NCBI GenBank assembly: GCA_947488345.1
Contig: CANKZQ010000002.1
Span: 62,001 to 126,000, forward strand
Length of the DNA stretch: 64,000 nt
Source of the DNA: an uncultured Flavobacteriaceae bacterium
GTDB taxonomy: Bacteria; Bacteroidota; Bacteroidia; Flavobacteriales; Flavobacteriaceae
Reading direction: 5' to 3'
Each line of letters begins with the position of its first letter. Positions within the stretch are counted from its first letter, which is position 1. The position numbers were made by a program, and so were the translations under genes. This document shows positions 55,189 through 64,000 of this stretch, one piece after another. The notes under the pieces were generated by a model, which saw nothing but the letters and a program-made list of their open reading frames with translations, had not been told where the DNA came from and did not search any database.

Positions 55189-55206
55189 TATTTTCCTAGG
55201 AAAATA
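55189..55206. promoter_or_regulatory. Candidate MarR operator 2 (perfect 18-bp palindrome)
   Basis: TATTTTCCTAGGAAAATA is an exact palindrome between the MarR stop (55173) and the pirin start (55216). It matches operator 1 at 16 of 18 positions. No clear -7 box is seen beside it. Confidence 0.65.
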
Positions 55207-55215
55207 AATAAAACA

Positions 55216-56085
55216 ATGATTATGTTAAAAACCATTCAACATAGGACAGGTAGTCCATTAGTGAATATGGGACCCATTAGATTGAGACAACCCATACCAA
55301 ATACGAATATTGAACAAGTAGATCCTTTTTTATTATTGCATCATTATGGACCATACGCCATAAGTGCATTTAATAATCCATTTGATTTAGGTCCACACCC
55401 GCATCGCGGATTTGAACCGATTACACTTCTTTTTAAGGGTGAGCAATTACATCGAGATTCCTTGGGTAATGAAATGCTAGTAAAAGCTGGGGATGTACAA
55501 TGGACAACGGCAGGAAGAGGAATTATCCATTCAGAAGGACCCACAAAGGAGTTTGTCGAAAAAGGGGGTGAACTAGAGGGAATTCAACTTTGGTTAAATC
55601 TACCGGCAAAAGATAAAATGATGCCTGCGGCTTATCAGCATTTGAAAAGTGAGGATATTCCTATTCTCAAAAATGAAGATCAAAGTATTTCTCTAAAAGT
55701 GATAGCAGGAGCGCAAGGAGAGGTAAAAGGTCCTATCAAAACACAGACAGAGGTAAATGTTTTCACAATTGAAACTACATCGAATGGAATCATTGATGTA
55801 ATGCTTCCGCAACAGCATGAATCGCTTATCTATTTGTTAGATGGTGAGGCCCTTATTAATGATGAAGCTTTACTTAAAAAGGGAGCCGTGCAAATGCTTA
55901 CTTTTAATAAAGATGGAAACCACATTCAAGTAAAAGTGAATTCAAAAAGCACCTTATTAGTGCTCTCAGGTATGCCTATTAACGAAAAAGTAGCCCAATA
56001 TGGACCTTACGTAATGAATACTCAAACTGAAATTATGGAAGCTATGCGTGATTTTCAACAAGGTAAAATGGGATATCTCTATTAA
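55216..56085 (+). CDS. Pirin family protein
   Basis: The 289-residue bicupin carries the pirin iron-binding residues His61 and His63 (in HPHRGFEP), His105 and Glu107 (in IIHSEGP). Other family text is QVDPFLLLHHYGP and GGELEGIQLWLNLP. Bacterial pirins are Fe-dependent and several act as quercetin or quinone dioxygenases; others affect gene expression. A start two codons later (55222) is equally possible. Its upstream palindrome puts it in the putative MarR regulon. Confidence 0.92.
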   Translation: MIMLKTIQHRTGSPLVNMGPIRLRQPIPNTNIEQVDPFLLLHHYGPYAISAFNNPFDLGPHPHRGFEPITLLFKGEQLHRDSLGNEMLVKAGDVQWTTAGRGIIHSEGPTKEFVEKGGELEGIQLWLNLPAKDKMMPAAYQHLKSEDIPILKNEDQSISLKVIAGAQGEVKGPIKTQTEVNVFTIETTSNGIIDVMLPQQHESLIYLLDGEALINDEALLKKGAVQMLTFNKDGNHIQVKVNSKSTLLVLSGMPINEKVAQYGPYVMNTQTEIMEAMRDFQQGKMGYLY

Positions 56086-56169
56086 GAAATATGCTTAGAT
56101 TGGGGGAGAATTGTATATTTTTACGACCCGTTTTTTCATTTCGATAAAATTGCAGTATCTTGCTAAACT

Positions 56170-56185
56170 ATTATGCATGCATAAT
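56170..56185. promoter_or_regulatory. Perfect 16-bp palindrome before the dienoyl-CoA-reductase-like gene
   Basis: ATTATGCATGCATAAT reads the same on both strands and lies 18 bp before the ATG at 56204. It does not resemble the TTTTCCTAGGAAAA operators, so another regulator may bind here. Confidence 0.45.
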
Positions 56186-56191
56186 AATTAA

Positions 56192-58228
<2,037 letters not shown>

Positions 58229-58231
58229 GGT

Positions 58232-58717
58232 ATGACACCAAAAATTGTTACCATTCAAGCAAAGAGCATGTTAGGCATGCGTTTAGAAATGTCTTTAATT
58301 GATAATAAAACAGGTGAATTGTTTCAAAAATTTATGCCACGAAAAAAGGAAATAGCTAGAACTGTTTCCCCTGGAGTATATGCCTTGCAACAGTATGACT
58401 TTAAGAGTTTTAATCCAAATACTCTTTTTGAAAAATGGGCATGTGTAGAGATTAATAGTAGTCAAGAGGTACTTAACGGAATGGAAACATTTCAACTAAA
58501 CGCAGGATTATATGCCGTTTTTATGCATAAAGGTACGACCAAAGATTTTGTAAAAACTATGGGCTATATAACTCAAGCTTGGGCACCTAATTCAGCATTT
58601 ATAATAGATAACAAAAGGCCACACTTCGAATACTTAGATGCTAAGTATTTAGGACCAAACAATCCTCTTTCGGAGGAAGAAATTTGGATTCCAATCAAAA
58701 AGAAAAGCGACTTCTGA
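58232..58717 (+). CDS. GyrI-like/AraC effector-binding domain protein
   Basis: The 161-residue protein looks like a stand-alone effector-binding (GyrI-like) domain, with VTIQAKSMLGMRLEMSLIDN at the start, LNAGLYAVFMHKGTTKDFVKTMGYITQAWAPNSAF in the middle and ECEIWIPI-like text (EEEIWIPIKKK) at the end. Such domains bind small hydrophobic or cationic molecules and some hydrolyse them. It follows the flavoenzyme gene by 3 bp and may handle the same compound. Confidence 0.8.
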   Translation: MTPKIVTIQAKSMLGMRLEMSLIDNKTGELFQKFMPRKKEIARTVSPGVYALQQYDFKSFNPNTLFEKWACVEINSSQEVLNGMETFQLNAGLYAVFMHKGTTKDFVKTMGYITQAWAPNSAFIIDNKRPHFEYLDAKYLGPNNPLSEEEIWIPIKKKSDF

Positions 58718-58800
58718 ATAGGTTAATTGAAAACACGGGAGTGAAAAAAATTAACAATTCCAACAATTATAATTTAGTATCTTTATCGGAAAAACAATCC

Positions 58801-59481
58801 ATGAAACAATTCATACTTGCCATCACAATTGGTGTATTTTTAATTAGCTGTAAGTCAGAACCTAAGAAAGCTGAAACCATTGATAAAGAAACGAAAGAAT
58901 TAACAGTAGCTGAAAAAATAGCAGAAGCACATGGCATAAAAAATTGGGTTAAGATATCTAAAATTGATTTTGTCTTTAATGTTGATAGAGGCGAAAATCA
59001 TTTTGAACGATCTTGGCAATGGGAACCTAAGAAAAATGATATTGTCATGTTTTCAAAAACAGATACTGTAAAATATAACAGAATGAAAATGGATAGTACA
59101 GCGATCAAGGCCGATGGAGGTTTTATCAATGATAAGTTTTGGCTATTAACGCATTTCAATCTTGTATGGGATGAAGGAATTGAACTATCAGAACCCATTA
59201 AGGAAATGGCCCCAATAAGTAAGACAGAACTCAATAAGATTTCAATGACATATGTTGGTGATGGTGGCTATACCCCAGGAGATGCATACGATTTATATTA
59301 CGGAGATGATTTCTTAATAAAAGAATGGGTCTTTAGAAAATCAAATGCCGAAGAACCTTCGCTAATTACAACCTATGAAGGATATCAAGATTTTGGAGGC
59401 TTAAAAATTGCGACCATTCGATATAACGAAGACAAAAGTGCTAAATTTTATTTTACCGGAGTGAACGTGACTACTGATTGA
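58801..59481 (+). CDS. Lipoprotein of unknown function
   Basis: I start at the ATG at 58801; the frame is open further upstream but that part overlaps the GyrI-like gene. The 226-residue protein has a lipoprotein signal ending VFLISC (Cys17). The mature part is predicted beta-rich and contains HGIKNWVKISKIDFVFNVDRG, ERSWQWEPKKNDIVMF, GGFINDKFWLLTHFNLVWDEG and YTPGDAYDLYYGDDFLIKEW, a conserved pattern of Bacteroidota lipoproteins without assigned function. Likely located in the periplasmic or outer-membrane space. Confidence 0.78.
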   Translation: MKQFILAITIGVFLISCKSEPKKAETIDKETKELTVAEKIAEAHGIKNWVKISKIDFVFNVDRGENHFERSWQWEPKKNDIVMFSKTDTVKYNRMKMDSTAIKADGGFINDKFWLLTHFNLVWDEGIELSEPIKEMAPISKTELNKISMTYVGDGGYTPGDAYDLYYGDDFLIKEWVFRKSNAEEPSLITTYEGYQDFGGLKIATIRYNEDKSAKFYFTGVNVTTD

Positions 59482-59576
59482 CGGCATCACTATCAACTTA
59501 GCTATCAAAATAAGTATATTTTCTAGTTAAAATGAATTAAAATGCGATATTTGCCCACTAACCAAATTTATGAGAT

Positions 59577-59759
59577 ATGTCAATGAATAAAAACACTGTA
59601 CTTGGATACGCGACCCTAATTATGATTATTATGGGTGTGATCTTAATCGGACTTGGAGCCTTTAGATATGACGATGTTGCCGGCTGGGGTTTTGCTACTG
59701 TAGGTATCGGTTTTTTTGCAATTGCTTGGGTTTTTAATGCCCTTAAAGGAAGAGTATAG
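59577..59759 (+). CDS. Tiny two-helix membrane protein (CAL67264-type)
   Basis: This 60-residue protein has two hydrophobic helices (about 8-29 and 36-55) with the short loop FRYDDVAGWG between them. I recall it as a small, widely conserved flavobacterial membrane protein named after CAL67264. Function unknown. The start may instead be the third codon (ATG at 59583). It lies 55 bp upstream of ettA. Confidence 0.8.
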   Translation: MSMNKNTVLGYATLIMIIMGVILIGLGAFRYDDVAGWGFATVGIGFFAIAWVFNALKGRV

Positions 59760-59814
59760 CCTTTGTTACGAGTTAACAGTCAACAATTTAATAACTATTA
59801 ATAACTACTAATTC

Positions 59815-61506
59815 ATGTCCGACGATAAGAAAGTCATCTTCTCGATGAATAAGGTTTCTAAAACCTATCAAAGTACCAATAAACAAGTTTTAAAAGATAT
59901 ATATCTAAGCTTTTTCTATGGAGCGAAAATCGGAATTTTAGGTTTAAATGGTTCTGGTAAATCTACCCTGTTAAAGATCATTGCAGGGGTAGAAAAGAAC
60001 TTTCAGGGAGACGTTGTATTTTCTCCTGGATATAAAGTAGGATACTTAGAACAAGAACCAAAATTAGACGAGTCGAAAACCGTTATTGAAATTGTAAAAG
60101 AAGGAGTGGCCGACACCGTTGCTATTTTGGATGAATACAATAAAATAAACGATATGTTTGGGCTTGAAGAAGTGTATTCTGACCCAGAAAAGATGGAAAA
60201 ACTAATGGCGCAACAAGCTGAGTTACAAGATAAAATTGATGCAGCTAATGCTTGGGAATTAGACACTAAACTCGAGATTGCCATGGATGCATTGCGAACT
60301 CCTGAACCAGATAAATCAATAGCTGTCCTTTCGGGAGGTGAGCGTCGTCGCGTGGCACTTTGTAGATTATTACTACAAGAACCAGAAATTTTGTTACTCG
60401 ATGAGCCAACGAACCATTTAGATGCAGAATCAGTACATTGGTTAGAACACCATTTGGCACAATATAAAGGTACTGTCATTGCCGTAACGCATGATAGGTA
60501 TTTTCTTGACAATGTTGCAGGTTGGATTTTAGAATTAGATAGAGGAGAAGGCATTCCATGGAAAGGGAATTACTCTTCCTGGTTAGATCAAAAATCAAAA
60601 CGTCTAGCACAAGAAAGTAAAACAGCCTCGAAGAGACAGAAAACACTAGAGCGAGAGCTAGAATGGGTGCGTCAAGGAGCAAAAGGACGACAAACCAAGC
60701 AGAAGGCACGTCTTAAGAATTATGATAAATTATTAAGCCAAGACCAAAAGCAGTTAGATGAAAAGCTAGAGATTTACATTCCTAATGGTCCTCGTCTTGG
60801 TACGAACGTAATTGAGGCAAAAGGGGTTTCTAAAGCATTTGGTGATAAGTTACTCTATGAAGATTTAGAATTCAATTTACCACAAGCAGGTATTGTTGGT
60901 GTAATTGGTCCGAATGGTGCTGGTAAAACTACCATTTTTAAAATGATCATGGGAGAGGAGGCGCCAGATAAAGGAGAATTCAATGTGGGCGAAACCGCCA
61001 AAATAGCGTATGTCGATCAAAGTCATTCGAAGATAGATCCCGAGAAGAGTATCTGGCAGAATTTTAGTGATGAACAAGAGCTCATAATGATGGGCGGAAA
61101 ACAGGTAAATTCAAGGGCTTATTTAAGTCGATTTAATTTCTCAGGGAGTGAGCAAAATAAGAAAGTTTCAACCCTTTCTGGAGGTGAACGTAATCGCCTG
61201 CATTTGGCAATCACCTTAAAAGAAGAAGGTAATGTATTACTTTTAGATGAGCCTACTAATGATTTAGATGTTAACACCTTAAGAGCTTTAGAGGAAGGGC
61301 TTGAGAACTTTGCTGGTTGTGCTGTAGTTATTAGTCACGATCGTTGGTTCTTGGATCGTATTTGTACACATATCTTAGCTTTTGAAGGAGATAGTCAAGT
61401 ATATTTCTTTGAAGGTTCCTTTAGTGATTATGAAGAAAATAAAAAGAAACGTCTTGGAGGTGATTTAATGCCAAAACGAATTAAATACAAGAAGTTAATT
61501 AGATAA
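59815..61506 (+). CDS. ettA: Energy-dependent translational throttle protein EttA (ABC-F)
   Basis: The 563-residue protein has two ABC ATPase domains without membrane segments. Domain 1 has Walker A GLNGSGKST, signature LSGGERRRVALCRLL and LLLDEPTNHLDAESV; domain 2 has GPNGAGKTT, LSGGERNRLHLA and LLLDEPTNDLDVNTL. The linker and arm sequence (RQGAKGRQTKQKARLKNYDKL) fit EttA, which binds the ribosomal E site and holds back translation when ADP is high. The length matches EttA (about 555). Confidence 0.95.
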   Translation: MSDDKKVIFSMNKVSKTYQSTNKQVLKDIYLSFFYGAKIGILGLNGSGKSTLLKIIAGVEKNFQGDVVFSPGYKVGYLEQEPKLDESKTVIEIVKEGVADTVAILDEYNKINDMFGLEEVYSDPEKMEKLMAQQAELQDKIDAANAWELDTKLEIAMDALRTPEPDKSIAVLSGGERRRVALCRLLLQEPEILLLDEPTNHLDAESVHWLEHHLAQYKGTVIAVTHDRYFLDNVAGWILELDRGEGIPWKGNYSSWLDQKSKRLAQESKTASKRQKTLERELEWVRQGAKGRQTKQKARLKNYDKLLSQDQKQLDEKLEIYIPNGPRLGTNVIEAKGVSKAFGDKLLYEDLEFNLPQAGIVGVIGPNGAGKTTIFKMIMGEEAPDKGEFNVGETAKIAYVDQSHSKIDPEKSIWQNFSDEQELIMMGGKQVNSRAYLSRFNFSGSEQNKKVSTLSGGERNRLHLAITLKEEGNVLLLDEPTNDLDVNTLRALEEGLENFAGCAVVISHDRWFLDRICTHILAFEGDSQVYFFEGSFSDYEENKKKRLGGDLMPKRIKYKKLIR

Positions 61507-61514
61507 TACAGATC

Positions 61515-62234
61515 ATGCGCTTTTTTCATATTTCTTTATGGCTGTTCGGTATGATAAGTTTGGCTATTGGGAGTGATAGGCATATTGTACGGCATTCGTC
61601 TATTCTTTATGAAACAAAATCAGCGCAGGATTCAACGCTACATTACTTAGCACTGGGCGATAGTTACACCGCAGGAACAAGCGTTCGTGCTCCAAAGAGT
61701 TTTCCTCAACAATTGGCAGGTTCTCTAGAAAAAGACATGAAAAAAGCCATCGTACCCGAGGTTATAGCGAAAGCTGGGTGGCGAACAGATGAGCTTTTAG
61801 ATAGTCTTAAATCAGGCACAGCAAGGACTTCATATGACATTGTAACTTTGTGGATTGGTGTAAATAATCACTACCAAAAGAAATCTTTTAAAAAATACAA
61901 AAAAGAGTTTCCTATATTGTTATCGGAGGCCATCAAATTAGCGAATGGAGATGCGAATCGTGTTTTTGTGGTTTCAATTCCAGATTGGGGATATACACCA
62001 TTTGGTGAAAAAGATGGTCGAAAGAATATTTCTAAAGAAGTTGATAAGTACAATGCCTATGCCAGTATGAAAGCCAACGAATATGAGGCTAATTATGTTT
62101 CAATTATTGATATCTCTCGCGAAAGCATAAGAGATGCCAATCTCATCGCTAAAGACGGATTGCATCCGTCAGGAATAGCATATAGACGCTTTGTCGAGCG
62201 TATATGTCCGATGATGGTCAAGACTTTCAAATAA
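61515..62234 (+). CDS. SGNH/GDSL hydrolase, exported
   Basis: The 239-residue protein has a hydrophobic N-terminus (residues 4-20) that looks like a signal peptide. SGNH blocks: LALGDSYTAGTSV (nucleophile Ser in GDS), the oxyanion residue in KAGWRTDELLDSL, GVNNHY in place of GxND, and DGLHPSG with the Asp-His pair. Family members are esterases, lipases or acyl hydrolases of polysaccharides. Starts 8 bp after ettA. Substrate unknown. Confidence 0.87.
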   Translation: MRFFHISLWLFGMISLAIGSDRHIVRHSSILYETKSAQDSTLHYLALGDSYTAGTSVRAPKSFPQQLAGSLEKDMKKAIVPEVIAKAGWRTDELLDSLKSGTARTSYDIVTLWIGVNNHYQKKSFKKYKKEFPILLSEAIKLANGDANRVFVVSIPDWGYTPFGEKDGRKNISKEVDKYNAYASMKANEYEANYVSIIDISRESIRDANLIAKDGLHPSGIAYRRFVERICPMMVKTFK

Positions 62235-62265
62235 GATAAAGAGTTGTCTTAGATTTTCATTTACA

Positions 62266-62676
62266 TTATTTGATCACTTCACTAATTTGGAGAATGGGCT
62301 TGATATTGGTGTAATTCGGAATATCATTCACTATTTTTTCAGCATTTGGTCCAAAAGAGTTTTGGTATGCAGAAAGTTGATCAAAGTACAAATAGCCAAT
62401 GGCTAAATAGGGTATTGGCTCATCTGGTGTTCGACTCGCTAAACCCTTATCGATTTTAAATACTTTTAAGGAGTCACCCAACAAACTGGCAACCATGGGC
62501 ATATGCTTATTAGTATAATAATCCATATCAAAAGTTTTTCCTTCACTATTTGGATAAAGAATAGTCACTTTAACCATACCGCTTTTAATAATGTTGTCTT
62601 CTTTAGAAACTGTTTTCTGGCAACTTATAAAGAATAGAGTAGTGACAAGTACTAAGACTTTTATTGTAGTTTTCAT
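62266..62676 (-). CDS. EthD-like lipoprotein
   Basis: I start at the ATG complementary to 62674-62676; a longer frame opens at 62757 but has no signal at its start. The 136-residue protein has a lipoprotein signal ending LFFISC (Cys19). The rest matches the EthD/dimeric alpha-beta barrel pattern (VKVTILYPNSEGKTFDMDYYTNKHMPMVASLLGDSL; YLAIGYLYFDQLSAYQNSFGPN). EthD proteins accompany some cytochrome P450 ether degradation systems, but many stand alone. The lipid anchor is unusual for the family. Confidence 0.78.
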   Translation of the reverse strand: MKTTIKVLVLVTTLFFISCQKTVSKEDNIIKSGMVKVTILYPNSEGKTFDMDYYTNKHMPMVASLLGDSLKVFKIDKGLASRTPDEPIPYLAIGYLYFDQLSAYQNSFGPNAEKIVNDIPNYTNIKPILQISEVIK

Positions 62677-62766
62677 ATGATCGTGATTAAATGATTGAAT
62701 CAAAGTTACTATTTTTATCGCAGCACTCGTTGAAATACACAACTTTGCATCAATCAATTCACTTCA

Positions 62767-63435
62767 ATGAAAAAAAATCAACATAAAAAGCAGCAACCTT
62801 GGCCAACAAAAGATGCTATGCAGCAGGTGTATGATATGAAGCTCTGGGGAGGAAATACAACTGTGTTTTATTCAGGAGAAGGATCACATCTTCCAGAAAT
62901 GGTAACCCCATATATTCAAGCGATGCGCTCATTTTTATTGTCATTTAAAAACCGTCTTAGTGTTTGTGATCTGGGGTGTGGAGATTTTAATATCGGTAAA
63001 GAATTAGTTCAATATACAAAGCAATATATAGCGATAGATATTGTACCTACACTGATTAAGTACAATAAAGAAAAGTTTGTAGCAGAAAATTTAACATTTC
63101 ATTGTTTAGATATCGCTGTAGATGAAATTCCTTTCGGGGAATGTGCGTTGGTAAGACAAGTTTTGCAACATTTATCAAATGACGAAGTAAAAAGTATTCT
63201 GAAGAAGCTTCGTAACTTTAAACATGTGATTATTACAGAACATATCCCTCTTGGAGATTTTGAAGCCAACAAAGATATTATTTCTGGTCAAGGTATACGG
63301 TTGAAAAAACAAAGTGGATTGGATGTGTTGGCACCCCCTTTTAATTTTAAGGTGAAGGAAGAAAAACAATTAGTTGTTGTGCCAATGAATGAAGGTAAAG
63401 AGGCCTTAGTCACGACCTATTACAGAACTTTTTGA
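62767..63435 (+). CDS. Class I SAM-dependent methyltransferase
   Basis: The 222-residue protein has SAM-binding motif I in VCDLGCGDFNIG (about 68-79), an acidic residue in YIAIDIVP, and a post-motif region FGECALVRQVLQHLSNDEVKSIL typical of the small-molecule and protein N-methyltransferase fold. The N-terminus includes KLWGGNTTVFYSGEGSH, a sequence often seen in sugar- or polyketide-associated methyltransferases, but the substrate is not clear. It lies between convergent and divergent neighbours and is a single-gene unit. Confidence 0.85.
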   Translation: MKKNQHKKQQPWPTKDAMQQVYDMKLWGGNTTVFYSGEGSHLPEMVTPYIQAMRSFLLSFKNRLSVCDLGCGDFNIGKELVQYTKQYIAIDIVPTLIKYNKEKFVAENLTFHCLDIAVDEIPFGECALVRQVLQHLSNDEVKSILKKLRNFKHVIITEHIPLGDFEANKDIISGQGIRLKKQSGLDVLAPPFNFKVKEEKQLVVVPMNEGKEALVTTYYRTF

Positions 63436-63530
63436 TCTCTGTTATGCTAGTTTCTAGCGTTACGTTTCGAGTAATTTTTAGCTGTTTGGTAGCTCACGAA
63501 TTTTATGAATTTAACCTAGCATCTCCATTT

Positions 63531-64000
63531 CTATTTTGTCAATTCCTTTAAGCGATCCTGATCTTTTTTCGACAAGCTTTCATATCCTTTTTTGCTGATC
63601 TTATCTAGTATGCTATCTATTTCAAACTGTTTTTCTACTTTTTCCGAATTGTATTTATCTTCAAATGATTGCACACCTGTTGTTTTTGTGAAAGGACTCG
63701 ATGAAAGCAACAACAAATGTGGCATTTTAACAATAAGATAGAAGAATACTATGGCAGGAACCAAAATCAATGCAATCGGAAATAGATTTGTAGTTAAAAC
63801 TGATGGGTCTAGCAGAATTGCAATAATCAATCCTACTACGCCACCACCTAAATGTGCTTCATGTCCGATATTACCGCGCTGTGATTTAATACCATAAATC
63901 GAAACAGCCACATAAACAATACCATACAACCATCCAGGAATCTCAATAGGTAATAAAATGAACCCTATATTCATGCCAGGAAATAATGCAATGGACGCAA
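63531..64000 (-). CDS. Rhomboid family protease (5' end outside window)
   Basis: The frame runs off the right edge, so the N-terminal helices and the serine motif are missing. The visible end reads ALFPGMNIGFILLPIEIPGW, the catalytic histidine in GHEAHLGGGVVG, one more helix pair, then a charged cytoplasmic tail (about 85 residues, including KGYESLSKKDQDRLKELTK). This is the C-terminal half of a second rhomboid-type intramembrane protease. An apparent ATG at 63974 is internal. The tail is longer than in the rhomboid at 19292. Confidence 0.9.
   Translation of the reverse strand, partial: ASIALFPGMNIGFILLPIEIPGWLYGIVYVAVSIYGIKSQRGNIGHEAHLGGGVVGLIIAILLDPSVLTTNLFPIALILVPAIVFFYLIVKMPHLLLLSSSPFTKTTGVQSFEDKYNSEKVEKQFEIDSILDKISKKGYESLSKKDQDRLKELTK

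Noticed and set aside
60003-60554. 183-residue minus-strand frame inside ettA
   Set aside because: It is the reverse reading of the first ABC domain; serine-rich, with no features of its own.

Overview
The window is chromosomal DNA from a member of the Bacteroidota, almost certainly a marine-type Flavobacteriaceae. The evidence is AT-rich DNA with no phage or IS genes, type IX secretion (T9SS) cargo with type A and type B C-terminal domains, a PorP/SprF protein, a large Oar-like TonB-dependent receptor, and several promoters of the Bacteroidota form TTG-N~19-TAnnTTTG. No rRNA, complete tRNA, CRISPR array or mobile element was seen. No gap between genes exceeds 300 bases. The largest gaps (4119-4369, 35874-36130, 44952-45204, 46546-46768) hold promoters or leaders or nothing I can name.

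Layout. 1-4118 (minus): a secreted amidohydrolase cut by the window edge, then a compact run of polyphosphate-glucokinase-like ROK kinase, zinc-ribbon membrane protein, serine hydrolase lipoprotein and DUF2188 protein. 4370-6770 (minus): satD-like regulator, DUF3307 membrane protein and bestrophin, behind a promoter embedded in three 28-bp tandem repeats. 6943-13558: rdgB, then parE-parC-heme membrane protein (minus), then pssA. 13702-18348: a T9SS type B adhesin-like protein with its PorP/SprF partner and a small periplasmic protein. 18350-23628: LpxL-like acyltransferase, rhomboid, a macroglobulin-like secreted protein and a very basic low-complexity secreted protein. 23872-33314: priA, a lipoprotein, a beta-barrel, a sterol-desaturase family protein, rpsF-rpsR-rplI and an Oar-like receptor. 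33395-39916: DUF6495 protein, HEAT-like protein, sirtuin, SpoU methyltransferase, cold-shock-domain protein with a long leader, and a DUF1800/DUF1501 pair. 39933-44951 (minus): yebC, zinc-ribbon protein, tsaE, alanine dehydrogenase-like and a small membrane protein in one tight run, plus an acyl-CoA carboxylase beta subunit.

45205-53379 is the most unusual region. Six co-directional genes lie between a candidate promoter and a clear terminator: a long coiled-coil protein, a helical unknown, a classic-clade AAA+ ATPase with an altered Walker B, a second unknown, and two membrane proteins. It reads as one envelope-associated machine powered by an AAA+ motor, and I recognise no described system in it.

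53499-58717 is a redox or electrophile-stress cluster: FMN reductase, ferredoxin/CDGSH protein, cysteine-less glutaredoxin-like protein, MarR regulator, pirin, 2,4-dienoyl-CoA-reductase-like flavoenzyme and GyrI-like protein. Nearly identical 18-bp palindromes stand before its first gene and before pirin, which suggests one MarR-controlled regulon. 58801-64000: lipoprotein, tiny membrane protein, ettA, SGNH hydrolase, EthD-like lipoprotein, methyltransferase and a rhomboid cut by the window edge.
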